Positions 1 through 13,400 of a stretch of 64,000 nt of DNA are shown here, in pieces. Position numbers and translations under genes: made by a program. Position 1 is the first letter of the stretch, and each line of letters starts with the position of its first letter. The DNA comes from Lytechinus pictus (taxonomy: Eukaryota > Echinodermata > Echinoidea > Temnopleuroida > Toxopneustidae): assembly GCF_037042905.1 (NCBI RefSeq), contig NW_026974141.1:2641001-2705000 (forward strand). The letters are read 5' to 3'. Under the pieces are notes generated by a model, which saw only the letters and a list, made by a program, of their open reading frames with translations, was not told the origin of the DNA and did not search any database.

Positions 1-902
1 CTTTTTTTACTTTAATAACTGAATTTCATTTTGAATCTTTATTCTCTTTCTTTATGTTACTTGTCTTGTAATAGTATTTGGACATATGCCAAACTATCTG
101 TTTTCTCACGTTCTATCTTTTATGATATTCATAGCAATTTTATGACATTTTATTTACCAGTTGTCAAAATATCTACATGTATTTATGAAAACTGACTAAG
201 TATACACTAGTGTAGTATCAGTTGTTATTAAAAAGTATTTCTACTTTTAATATGCATTTAATTTTCTTTTTATTCTGTGGGCATAGGTGGTATTCTATGT
301 GATTTAATTTGATGTATGGATGAAATAAAGTACATTTGTGTTTTTCTTTTCCAAATCAATACTTATTGTATTCTTAGTACATTTTCAGTAGTACTTGTAT
401 TCTTTGGCCGGCATATGACCTACATGTATTTTAGATTACATATTATAGAGTACTTTATTTATGAGGATTATTTTTCATCCTTTGGCATGAAAAGTCCTTA
501 AAAAGAAATTCTGGGAAATATCTTACCATGAATAATTTTTTGTTGCAATTTTCATGTACCAAGCATCTTTTAATTCCATCTGTAATTATCTAGCATATCG
601 ACAGTGGTATTTTCTTGTACATTTTTTCTGTATTTTAATATAGGGTGTACATATACATTCATGTCTTTCTTTCTTTCAAATCTAATTCAAATCGAAACTA
701 AATAAATTATTTTAGTACCAAAATCTATTTTTGTGACCTTGGTTATTTATTTTCTATTTTACCTTTCCATTTTAAACTACATATAGTTACTTTATGTCCA
801 ATGCATTGATCAACAGTTAAAATCCAGTTCAGTTAAAAAAGACAAGTTTGGGGTTATGTCATGGTCAAGTTTGTTCAAATGGCCTTTGTGTCATCCAGAC
901 CC

Positions 903-1456
903 GGGGGGGCCACTTACATTGACGAGTGGATACCATGCGCGACCAAAAAAACACGTAAAAAGGATGTCTTTTTCAAGATAGGGCATGTTACGTACGTAAC
1001 GTAATAAGGGTGTCAAAAACACTAAAATAATGAAAGAAGGGTATGTATTTCGCTAGGAAAGCTACGTGTTTAGGGTCAAATTTGCGAGGGTATAAAAATC
1101 AAGACTAAAATGTTTTATAAAGGATGTACTTTTTGCTCCAAGAGTCAACACTACGTGTTTAGAGTATGATTTGCGCGAGTTGGGCTGTTGTAAACCCAAT
1201 GATGTAGGTAAAGGTAAAACCGACGACCGTGACATACCGCTGTACTTGTTTAGGGGTTCAATTCAGGGAATACTTGCCAATAGTATCGTTTTGTTTCCAA
1301 TACTTGTTAAGGGTAGGGTTTCACACGCCAATACTTGTTAAGGGGTGCAATTTCAGAATATGGAAAATACGTGTTTAGGGTGCTTTTTGAGATCTCATGG
1401 TCGCGCATGGTATCCACTCGTGAATGGAAGTGGCCCCCCCCCCCCCCCCCCCCCCC
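903..1456. mobile_element. MITE with GGGGGGCCACTT inverted ends
   Basis: The left end GGGGGGGCCACTTACATTGA continues with GACGAGTGGATACCATGCGC; the right end is the inverse, ending in a C run. Interior has no ORF of note. A related copy in the opposite internal orientation is at 37874-38530. Confidence 0.8.
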
Positions 1457-1564
1457 GGGCATCCAGACCAGTACAGTACCCATCTGTTTACAGGAAAACT
1501 GCCTTCCCCCAACCTAAATTCTTGTATCAACACACACACCCACACCCACACTGGTTCCATGATA

Positions 1565-1725
1565 TTTGCTCTTTCGGGTTAGCAATTGCTCCGCTCTAAA
1601 TTCCACACACTAATCGAATGACCACCTTCAACCCTACCCTAAACCTAACATAAAACCCTATTGTAACCCTAATCCTAACCCTACATCTTAGACGAAATTA
1701 AGCCTGAAGCAATAAGCCTGTTCAC
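1565..1725. mobile_element. Copy of the GCGACAATTGCTCCG MITE family
   Basis: Contains AGCAATTGCTCCGCTCTAAA, CACACACTAATCGAATGACC, ACCCTAACC-like stretches and TCTTAGACGAAATTAAGC, matching the complement of 62150-62310. The CCTAACCCTA look is part of the element. Confidence 0.65.
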
Positions 1726-4568
1726 GGTTGTAAACTGCGCACGAGCAGAAAAAGGTCATTGGAGACAACCATGAAGGTGGCTTTCAAATTCACTGACATA
1801 GGCATTTGTGATTTGATGATTATTCATGTATTCCTTTCAAAATATTTATCACATCCAAGCTGAAGAGTAATAAATAGAGCCTTCATAATCACCGGTATTT
1901 GACAGTAGCCTAAACAGTAGTCAAATGTGCCAAAGGCAGACAATAAAACAGATTTCCAAACTTTATCCCCATGTACTATTCTAGTCATCTGGTCTATACA
2001 ATGCCTTTTGTTCTTAGAATTTGAATACTCTACCGGTAAAGCCTATGCAATATCTACATTTGAAAATGATAGTGCTTATCCTAATGAAAAATCACAAAGG
2101 TCATTTGAGGAAAGTTGATCATGAGCTAACCGTGAACTGGCTTATTGTCGCAGGAGAAAATGTTATGTAATCCACACACACACACAAATGTTCCAAAGGG
2201 AAACTGTTGATGTACATGGTATGCAAACATTCTTTAATAGATTCTCTTCACATGGATCATTCATATTTACTCACAAAGTATTTCACATTTAAACATCAAT
2301 CTGTTACAGATCATTTCCCTTTCAACTGCCCTTAGTACTTGAAAACATGCAAACATATATCAAAAGTCGATCGCAAAAGAGTGATTTTTAAATGGGAAAA
2401 ATCGTAATTTTACACCAAGCATATCTATGAGATTGAATTGAGTAAGAAATTATGGTTTTCAGAATACTTTGATGTTACTAATTGTTTCGGTAAAGAAATC
2501 TCAAAATTATTGACAGGTCGAACCAAACTTGAAACCGCCCTTGAATCTGAAATCTTTCGCGATGATTCAACAACAGAAGGTATACTTGGGCAGGCTAAAT
2601 GTGATAATCTAATATTATGTCTGCTAGTACACCGACTGACAAATTATGCATAAATCAACATGTAATATTTGTTCGGGGGGAAACATACTAATACAAAATT
2701 TAAACAAAATAATTATTTTGGGAAGAAAAAAAAAGGAAATTAAATGATTAACATAATCACTTTTATCTCAATGTTCCCCAATACACATGACATTGAAGAT
2801 TTTGTACTGCCAGCTACCGTTCTATAAAAACAAAGCGAGCATGTAAATATAAAAGCAGTTTTCATCATGACGATAAAAGATATCTAGAGTACTAACTTGA
2901 AAAAGAGCGAAAATTACATTTAAAGAGGAATGTGAATATCATCTCAAATAACAAAGTGAGACTTCATTCTATAGCAAGATTTCAGTGATTGGCGTATCAC
3001 TATTGTTCATCTTGATCTTAAGGACGGTGTTTCACGAAGAGCTAAGTAGGACTTAATGCCAAATGAACAAAGTAATACAACCTTATTGATAACTATACAG
3101 TATTGAGTATTGCATGTCCTCTGAGCATATTCTGACCAACGTGGCGATGCATTATATAACGAATGCAAGGAAGAATTCAAGTGCGATTGTTTTAGTCACC
3201 CTTATATCTTTATGAAACACACCCAGGCATTTATAATATTCATTATTTATTCATTCTTATCTTTTATTTATTTTATACTGCAGTATAAGCCTGTTCAGTT
3301 TTGAAAGCACTGCTTTACAAAAGCACCCTGCAGTCATATTAACATCATTTAACATGAAAATATCAGGGGGACAGATGATTATCCAGTATTTACTGCATTA
3401 TAATGCTTTTAAAAATTACAAGGTCCTATTTTATTAGAAATTAATTTCATACATAATTTTCTCTTTACAGTTATTTGATAACAACATAAAGAACAAAAAG
3501 CTGCAGGTCCATATGAATACAAGATCTAAGGCCCTGTATCACAAAAACATAAGTCAATTGTACAATTAATCATAACTGTAAGTCTATGGTGATCCATGTA
3601 CAAAAAGTTACAATTAATCGCAAACATTAATCGTAACTATTCATGACACCCGCCCCTGTACACACAAAGCGATACAGCTGAATACTATTTCATTATTTGA
3701 TAAAACGGTTGATGAGCTACATTCTCTTCAACATTCTATTGCATTGACCTTGCTTGCAATAAGTAACAGAGAGGTAATCATAATTGGACGATACAAAATC
3801 ACATAAAATTTGATATTTGATACATCAAATGTCACTCTTTTATTTCCATACCATTCTTGATATGTAAAAAAATTCCATGTATTTTTAGAATTTCTTGCAA
3901 ATCAACCAGTCGGGTTTAAGTGTTCATGAAAATTCTAAATTTACATCTAGTATCTTAAAGGGCGAGTGAACTGTGTGTGGTCTCTCATTGACTGTGTGTT
4001 ATAAATACATAGTCTTGAAATATACGTTTCCAGATCTCTACTATTTTACAACAGAATAAACTGACCTGTCATTGTATTTGTAAAGAGAAACTAAAATGTT
4101 TTGAGAGGAAGAGTAATTGTTTTGCTACTTGGTAGCATAATTATTGCAGTATAAATGTATTGAGTACTTAATTAGCATGTTATCATTCAAGTGGGTCTAT
4201 ATTACTAGACTGCACTAGCATTGTGGGTCAGGAAACTGGCCAGATATGAGAAGTTGAGAACTCGAGATGGCGCTATTGGTTCGTACATGCTTTAAATGTT
4301 ACCACGACATATCTCCATATTTTATTATAGAAGACGGTAGACCCACAGACTATCCATTCATAAAAACATAACTTGTAATGAATCCATCCCATCGAATATG
4401 GATTTAAAAAAAATTAAAATGCTTCCAGCTACCAAAGAGTTCATTGCAAATATATGCCAAATCAAAACTTACAAAAAGTACAAATGAACCTTCAAAGCAA
4501 AATCTGCATTCAACCGCAAAGAATAATATAATGATATTGATAGACCCATACGGGTCATTGCTCCTAAT

Positions 4569-4960
4569 CAGGGTGCTACATAAGCACTTGTCCGATTGCC
4601 CGCAGGAAGTAAAAGTTAGAGTCGGGCAAGTGTTTTGAAGTAAAGACCAAAACTACGTGCCTGAATTGGGCAAGCAAAATTCTCACAGTAGAATGACCAA
4701 AATTAGGGTCGATATGATATTGACCCTAATTTTGGTCATTGCAAGCAAGATAAAATCACTTTGGAAAAAGAAATGCAATAACAAGGTAGATTGGTCAGTC
4801 AAAAGAAAGAAGGTCAATGGTTTATAAAACCGCAAAACTTTCCTTTGAAGAGGTAAACAATTTTTTTTCAAGGATTTTTTCGGGCAAGTGAAATAGATTT
4901 TTGAGCAAGTATATTCCAACTATTTAAAAATCTACTTCTAAAAAGTTATGTAGCACCCTG
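4569..4960. mobile_element. hAT-type MITE with 8-bp target duplication
   Basis: Inverted ends CAGGGTGCTACATAA (4569) and TTATGTAGCACCCTG (ending 4960). The flanks are an 8-bp direct repeat with one mismatch: CTCCTAAT (4561-4568) and CTCTTAAT (4961-4968), the size typical of hAT insertions. It contains a perfect 19-bp-arm hairpin (4692-4710 with 4722-4740). Located in the 3' flank of MTCH2. Confidence 0.82.
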
Positions 4961-5409
4961 CTCTTAATGCAAATTTATCGAGGGTGGTCGCAGTAGGAGA
5001 CATCATCATCACAATACTAATGATGAACAGTGTTTGTATAGCTCTTGAGATTAACATCAAAGAGTTTCTATGCATGGAATTACCAAATATGTGGACTGTT
5101 ATTGAATAAAGCCAAAGTTTACTCTCAAGTTTAAAATACATAATCATTTTTTTTCCCTACTGAACCCACAAAAGAGAATTTATTCATCGAGATATATACG
5201 ACAATCATCATGAACAGTTGATATAAAATATTGCGAAAAATCAAGACTAGCTTTGCTGCGTTTGTACGCAAAGATTGGGAAGTAAAAGAGGGGTCAGAGG
5301 TCATATCGAGAAAAATAGACATACATCTCACCATGATTACATCATAGATGAGATTAAAACTCTGAGGGAAGGGGAAAGGAGAGAGAGAAGGGGAAGGGGG
5401 GGGGGGTTG

Positions 5410-5800
5410 TAGCCTGTCGCCTATTGGTCCCTGTAAAAGACCTTTGGTAGTTATAGAATTTAGTAGTCAACAGGTTAACCCATCACCTACTGAAACTGGT
5501 TGGTATCTTTATACAGTCTATGGGAATCACATAATTCAGTATTCAACAGGTTAACCCTCTACCTACTGAAACTGGTTGGTATCTTTATACAGTCTATGGG
5601 AATCACAGAATTCAGTATTCAACAGGTTAACCCTCTACCTACTGAAACTGGTTGGTCTCTGTATAATACAGTCTATGGGAATCACAGGATTCAGTAGTCG
5701 AAAGGTTAACCCATTGCCTACTGTAACCAGGTGTTCCCTGTACAAAGCCTATGAGAATCATATAATCTGTATGGATAGTACAGTCACAGGATTCAATAGC
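5410..5800. repeat. Minisatellite, about 76-bp unit, four copies
   Basis: The motif CAACAGGTTAACCC ... CTACTGAAACTGGTTGGT ... CAGTCTATGGGAATCAC recurs with starts near 5463, 5538, 5614 and 5693. Short ORFs here are by-products of the repeat. Confidence 0.9.
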
Positions 5801-5804
5801 CAAT

Positions 5805-6119
5805 GGCCCGTATTCTGAAGTCAGGTTTAATTCAAACTCTGGTTTAAAGTTGTGGTTTAACTATGGGAAGCCAGTTGTGGCATAATTCTGTAACAGTAGA
5901 GGATGAGTGCATCAGCTCATTTTAGTCTTAAATAATTCTTAATTGTCTGGGAAGGATGAATAAGATAGTTTTCTTCACCATAACAAAATTAGGAGGAAAG
6001 AGCACAGTGAACATTAGAAGCATTCAATGAAAACATAATTTTGACATATTTGGCTTCCCATAATTTTAACACAAAGTTAGACCATGGTCTAAGTTTAACC
6101 TAACTTCAGAATACGGGCC
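5805..6119. mobile_element. MITE with GGCCCGTATTCTGAA ends and AAT target duplication
   Basis: Ends GGCCCGTATTCTGAAGTCAG and TAACTTCAGAATACGGGCC; 3-bp flanking repeat AAT (5802-5804 and 6120-6122), a Harbinger-like signature. Interior carries TGTGGTTTAACTATGGGAAG. Other copies: 30340-30668 and 31503-31814. It lies just downstream of the MTCH2 stop codon, so it may fall in the 3' UTR. Confidence 0.8.
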
Positions 6120-6270
6120 AATGGGTTTAAATATTGAATATTGGAATCATGAAATCCCGATAGAGAGTGGAGGGACGTAATTCTATAGAGAAGGGAGAAA
6201 GGGGAGGGGCTCTATAGGCGGGTGGGGTCATCAAGGGCAAGGCTGGGGGTGGGAGACGTTGAGATATAGC

Positions 6271-7435
6271 CTAGTCTAAAGGAGTAACCGGCTCCGGCTG
6301 GAAGACTACCATCTTGGGGTTGTAGCGTCTGAAGAAGAGGCTAGAGCCACGCTTGAGAAGTCCCTACAAGCAAATAAAAACAGAAAATAAGTCTTAGAAA
6401 GTGAATAAAAAAAAGTCACACATCATGATAATAAGGATTCTTGTTCCAGTGTAGAGGCTTCATGAACACCATGTACCGTAAGTAACGGTGTATTAACCGC
6501 ACCTTTTTCTCGGCGGGATATAAGCAAAAGTCGGGGGTGCGGTTTATCCACGGTGACGGGTCTGAGCCGGCCCGCGTAACCCCTCCCGAACATGTAAGAA
6601 GTCTGCCAGTTCACAACACATCGAGTGGCCGGGCGTAGCCGTCCAGGGCAATGTCGTTTAGAGGGGTATGAGCCGCGGGTAATGGGAAGCGATTATTACG
6701 ATCTTAATCAAATAGTGTCCATAACAAATGCACCCACCTTCATGACACTAATTTCGACTTTATTCTCGATTCAAAGCAGCGAAGTTCCCTGGCTAAGTTC
6801 AAAGAGACGCCAAGCATTCTCGGTAATAATTTGTCACAGCCGAGCAAGAGCCGAGAGCTAGCTTGCGTTGTATTGTGGTTTTAGTGCGACTTAAGCTGGC
6901 GCTATTAATTTTAACCCCTCAAAGTCCCGTTTCGCGCCAGCTTATTTTTTTCTTTCCTGTTTGCTTTTCATAAGATACCATGTACACTGTGCACCACGTA
7001 TGAGAGAGACGGCATGAAGCCGTAAAACAACTGGGAAAAATGCCAATTTCTTTATTTCTTGAACCTCCTGTAATCCCGTATCCAAAATTCATGCTAAGCC
7101 ATCGAATGCTAGACAAATTCTGAAAGTGATTGTGAGGTTGTGATGCAAGAAATGTGAAAGACACAGTTCACAATTTGATAAGATGTACTGGTAGTGGTAC
7201 CGTATCGAAGTTTGCAATGTACATGTACAAGAACGGCAGTGCTGTGTGTGTGTACACTGTGACTGTGAGGTGAGTGTGTAAGTGGCCAATATTGTCGGGA
7301 CCTTTCTTTCTTGCTAACATTTGTAGATGAATTGATCGAGAACAGCAGATTTCCGCATACCGGTAATCTCTCTGAAATCTTTAACTTAGTTTTTGTTTCT
7401 TCGTACCTCAAATATGCATGTAAATGTGAGAAGGA

Positions 7436-7467
<32 letters not shown>

Positions 7468-10400
7468 TGGGGGTGCGGTCATTACACGGGTGCAGTTAAT
7501 ACACCGTTACTTACGGTACTCTTTTCATGACCAACATATGTGCACAAGAGAATACATTGTGTACTGGGAAGCTTCTACACTGATTCATTCTTCATGGAAA
7601 CCTTAAGAAGTTAAGGATTCATGTTTAAAGTAAAGAAGGGTTTACATCCTTTGGATGTAAGTCGATTTTGGTTCATAACCTTTTTCAGCATGAACTTTCA
7701 ATGTACACTTGATTTCACTTATAAAAATTATAGAGGCCGTAATGGCAATTTGCCCAAGAAATTTATAAAATAGCCCCCTGACAAGTTCTCAGTACATTGC
7801 TATTGGTTCCAATACAAAATCTAATTTCAACTAATAATACTATTAGCTATGTTGGTTGTATCTCAGAGTAAAATAAAAAGAATTACACATTATATTGCGA
7901 GGATATTTTTGCATGTGGTGTTGAAATAGAAATCTGCCCTTCCACCTAACAAATTCAAAATAACAAAACCAACACAAACGCTTTACAATAATGGTCAGAC
8001 ATAAAAAAGTCTAAGAGCTATGGTCTGGGGGCCCTCTTTCATCAAACATGTCATCAATGGAAAGTTACAAGCTGTTGTGATAAGCTCCTGAAATACAGTG
8101 AACTGATTGGCCAATAGCAAAAATTTGTCATTGATTTCTAGCACCTTCCATTGATAATGATGTCTAATGATACTCACCCTCTTTCTGAGGTCCCTCCAAC
8201 AATCAACCCAGTTCACATAGACTGGTACGTAAGGTGCCGTGCCAGCTAACAATCTGATGAAAGAAACAAATATGTGTTCTTGTTAAATTCTGCTTTTATC
8301 ATTTGCTGATAAACATTGTTCTTATCATGTGGAAAATTTACTCCTTTTTATTCAATTTTCATCATTTGCTGATAAACATTGTTCTTATTATGTGCAAAAT
8401 CTATTTCTCTTTATTCCATTTTCATCATTTGCTGATAAACATTGTTCTTATTATGTGCAAAATTTATTTCTCTTTATTTCATTTTTCATCATTTCCTGCT
8501 AAACATTCTTCTTAGTATGTACAATATCATATACCATCACATGTATAAAACTAAAAAAAAATGTGAAATTTCATGTAATAAAATGTGTAAATGGTGTCCT
8601 CATCTATCTCATATGAATGTTCATCAAACAACAAAATTATGCAAATAAATTTGCTATCACACGAAATATGCAGATTTGAATACAAGATTATGACATCAGG
8701 AGGAGTTTATAACAATGCTTACATAATTTTGATTGTTATTGAACTAATGACCGACAACTCAGCCTCAGTTTGTAAATCTTGATAGCCAATCCCTGTTCAA
8801 TCATGCAATTACAATCTGATGGGTGCACATCAAAAAAGTTCAGTATGTCTATATTCAATGTCATTTTTCAATTTTGAAGTACTATTATTCATTAAATATA
8901 AGGGTATCATTCTGATTACTTACCCACAATTATTGACAATGATGTTACTACTGATGAGGCTGAATGGATAGGTTATCATACTCGCTAGAAACTGAAAACA
9001 ATACAAAGAATGTGAAGAAGTATGAAATGAATGTCACAAACCACATAATAACAATAACAATATTACTATTATTAATACTATTATTATCATTATTATTATT
9101 ATTATAATGCCTTCGGATGTATGACATTCAGAAGGCAGCTATCTTGGGTACAACCAGACTGATAAGAAAGACTCTCGGACATTAGTAGTGTAAAGTTCCT
9201 AGTTGCACTTGAAGTTACTTGGTGCTTTTTGTTAGAGCAAAGTTATTCAAGAAAAATACGGACTTGATCCTGTTTAGAGGAATAATAATAATAATAACAA
9301 TAATAATAAAAGCTGGATTTATATAGCGCTTTTTGCCTGGGAATACAAAGCACTTGCTATTATTACCCCAGCTTTAACTCAAGCTACCATCGACGGCGCT
9401 CAGTGCATGCAAAGGAATTAATCCTGCCAGGTACCCATTTACCTCACCAGGGTCAAATGCAACACATTGTAGACAAATTTGTTGCTGAAGGAAAGCACAC
9501 CATGGTTAGGATTTGAACCCATGACCCTCTGTTTGGAAAGCGGGAGTCAGAACCATTAGACCTGGAGCCCGTTGCATAAAACTTTTTACCTGAGAAAACT
9601 CAGGTTGTTTTTACCTGAGTTTTTGCCCTGTGTTAAAGTCAATGGCAAAAATCAGACTAACCTTAGTTTTCAGTTTTTACCAGAGTTTTCTCAGGTAAAA
9701 AGTTTTATGCAACAGGCCCCTGAACGTGCCCACGGTAAAGGGTTAGGGGAGTGTTTCATGAAACCAATAGTCAATGAATTTCACTGACTTAAGTTGCTCT
9801 GAGCCAATCAGATGCAAGGATTTCTAGTAGTGTATAGCATCTGCTAGTGAATTCACTGACAAATCACATTCAAGTTTACCGATATACAATAATCGACCAT
9901 TTTGGATAATCATGAAAAAAAAAAAAGAATACAAATTAAAACAAAGAATGAGCACAAACATAATCATGATGAGGCAATAATAGATATATTTGATAAAATA
10001 ATTGATAAAATTTGATAAAATAATTGAATAACTCGGGCGATAACAAAAATGTCTAAAAAATACAAAAATAAGTTGAAAATTGCTCTTTAGAGAGACTTTT
10101 CTATAGAATTATTCTATGACAGTAAGGATGTATAATACTTACACCTGTAATGATGTTTGCATAGCTCCTGAGCTCGGATACATTTGTCATCTGGATGGGA
10201 AAAGTATATGTGAATGACTAATTTCAATACAACATGTAGAAGTAGAAGAGGAAGTTGGAAGCGAGAACAGTGATTAAAATGTTCCTCACAAAAACCAAAA
10301 TTATACAGCTTTTCTTTTTTTCTTACTCAATTCCAACCATGTGATTAAAAAAAATTTTGCCAATTCGAGCTTATGAAACCGTAAAAATACTTTTCCTTTT

Positions 10401-13400
10401 ACTTTGAGTTTATTGTTATAAAATGATAATGTCAAATGTTGCCAATTTTAATAGATGAAATCTGATAACAGCTTTTGCGTTCCTCGGACTTTATCCAACA
10501 AAACAATAAAATGTAGCAAGCTTGAGCTCAAGAAACCAAAATACAGCTTTTCTTTTACTTTGACTTAATTATATTAATATGACAAAATAAATGTTGCCAA
10601 TTTGACATCATGAAACCCCGAAAATACAGCTTTTCTTTTACTTTGACTCAATTATATTAATATGACAAAATAAATGTTGCCAATTTGATATCATGAAACT
10701 ATTAGAATACTTTTCCTTTTACTTTGTCTTCATTATATTAATATGACAAAATACATGTTGCCCATTTGACATCAGGAAACCATTTGAATACTTTTCCTTT
10801 TATTTTGTCTTTATCCCAACAAGATGATAAAATGTTGCCAATTTGAAAATAGAACATGGTTCCAATAACTGCAAGGACTTACATTATCATCTACGAATAG
10901 TCTACTGAAGGTGTAGTACATAGTCCTGGCAAGCCACAAGGTGAGGAGATCTAATATTAGTTTAGGAGCCAGTCCTCTACAAAAAAAAATAACACAATGA
11001 AATCACTATGTATCAATAGACATTTACAGTGAGTGTTAAAAAAAAATCTTAAAGGTCAAGTTCACACCAGGAAAATGTTGATTTGAATAAATAGAGAAAA
11101 TCAAGCTAAGATAACGCTGAAAATTTTATCAAAATCGGATGTAAAATAATAAGTTATGACATTTTAAAGTTTCGTTTATTTTTCACAAAACGGTGATATG
11201 CACAACTCAGTGACATGCAAATTAGACAGACGATGATGTCCCTCACTCACTATTTCTTTTGTTTTTATTGTTTGAATTATACCATATTTCATTTCTTACA
11301 GATTTGACAATAACGACAAACTTGACTAAACCATATAGTATTAAACAAAGCTGATTCCACATGTTCGGGAGGAAATAATCACTATTTCACTTGACAATGA
11401 GGAGAAAATTAGAATATTTCATATTTCATGTAATAAAATACAAAAGAAATAGTAAATGGATGACGTCATCAGTCTCCTCATTTGCATACTGACCGGGATG
11501 TGCATATAACTGTTTGCTGAAATAATGCAAAACTTTAAAATGTCATAACTTTCTTATTTTATAACCAATTTTGGTGAATTTTTCAGTGTTTTGCTTGTTG
11601 GATTTTTCTCTTTTTATTCAAATTAGCTTTTAGTTGGGGTGGACTTGTCCTTTAAAAAGGAAAGTTCACCCCGACATAAAGTTGGTATTAACAGAGGCTT
11701 ACAGGGGAAGTTCAAAATAGCAGAAAAAAATAATAAAAAATATTGGTGAAGGTTTGACGAAAAATCCATTTAAGTTTAAGAAAGTTATTAGAATTTCAAG
11801 TTTTTGATTTGTGACATCATAAACGAGCAGCTGCCCCATATGTTATGTAATTTAAAATGCATAAATTAATTTTTTTTACGGTTTGTGATGACTTATTTTT
11901 TATTTTCTTTTTTAGAAGTGGGTGTGAAATGATTTGTGAATTGATATACTGAAGGTAAAATGAAAACCATTTTCAATTTTCTGAGAAAATGACATTTCAT
12001 TGATTTTTTTACCATACGATATGTAGGAACGCTGCTCGCATATATGGCGTCACAAATAAAATAATCAAAATTCTAATAACTTTTTTATTCTTTAATTCTT
12101 TTTTTATTCTTTGATAGGTTTTCCTCAAACCTTCACCAATATTTTAAATTATTTTTTCTACTTTTTTACAATAAACATTTTGTCAGGGTGAACTTCCCCT
12201 ATAAGAAATCCAAAAGATATCTTTTCTTGTCAGGGTGTTCTTTCTTTTAACACCATCATAATGAATCATATCTCATTTTTAGATAAAAAAGGATCACCAG
12301 TGATGCGTAAAGTAGGGTGTAACTAACAAACAGCTTCATGAAACCAGCCCCAGGGGGTGTTTCACAAATCGTTAGATATGACTTTTAATAGTGTTGCAAG
12401 AAAATATCTGCAACCGATTGCAAATTTCAGTTGTAAATTTGTGAGTGATGGATCAATTCAAACTAAAGCAAATCAATTTATACTTGTTGATGCAGGAAGA
12501 CCATCGATCAATCGCAAATTTGTAATCCAATTAATGACTTTCAATTGATTTGTGGACCCCAGGGGCCCGTTGCAGAAAGAGTTGCAATCAATTGCAACTC
12601 TAAAAATCATGCGTAACTTGATTTTCTACCAATCAACAACGCGCATTTCGGACTTGCGATTGATTTCTTGACTTGCATTTAAACGCAACTCTTTCTGCAA
12701 CAGACCCCTGAAATTGACTTGTGATCAATTGCAAGTTTCTTGCAAAGCCCTATTAGAGTTGCAATTACGTTTCAGTTGCACATGGTATCACGCATTGGTC
12801 AAATCACACTCAAAGGACGCACACTACTGCATAGTCATCAATAACATTGTCCATGAGATATCATGTGCACTTCAGCATTTAAGCATGATTCAAAGTCACA
12901 ATCATTTCTTTGTGAAACCACCCCTGGTCAGATAAAGCACATTACAAGTGAAGTGAAATAGGCCAACTTACACAAAGAATCCTCTGATTCCTGAATCATT
13001 GTAGATTTCAGAGTAAGGGGATATCCAACCACTGTATGAGAGAGAAACACAAAAATCTTTTTAACATAAACACTGGTTGTGCAGGAGTGTGAGTGATCAC
13101 AAATAAAGAGCTGAAAAAAATGAGGAGTGTTAAAAAAGCTGACATAAAAAAGCTCCTATACTTCGTACAGTTGAAAGATAACATTAAAGGCAAATTATAG
13201 ATGAAATCAGCTAAAAAGCCATTCTCTCATACCCCTGGTAGTGGTAACAATCTCAAGATGATTCTGAACAGAATATAACAACATGACCACTTGGCCCAAG
13301 TCATTGGCCCGAATTCACAAAGGTGGTTTTTGCAGAAACCATGGTTTCAACCGTGGGTTTTGCTGATTTTGGTATTCACAAAGGTGGTTTCAAATGAAAC

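Larger units (their letters stand above)
1..4568. other. 3' flanking region of MTCH2, no gene recognised
   Basis: AT-rich sequence with only short, unsupported reading frames. Contents are the MITEs at 903-1456 and 1565-1725; otherwise no repeat or coding signal that I can support. Confidence 0.5.

Noticed and set aside
1630-1680. Telomere-like CCCTAACCCTA sequence
   Set aside because: It is irregular and belongs to a MITE family also present at 62130-62330.
2438-2653. 71-codon plus-strand frame downstream of MTCH2
   Set aside because: Plausible composition but no family match, no supporting neighbours, and length compatible with chance in AT-rich DNA.
9504-9562. tRNA gene candidate (A and B boxes)
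   Set aside because: No cloverleaf acceptor stem could be drawn, and the segment is fused to a repeat body with an (ATT)n tail found elsewhere, so it is a SINE head.
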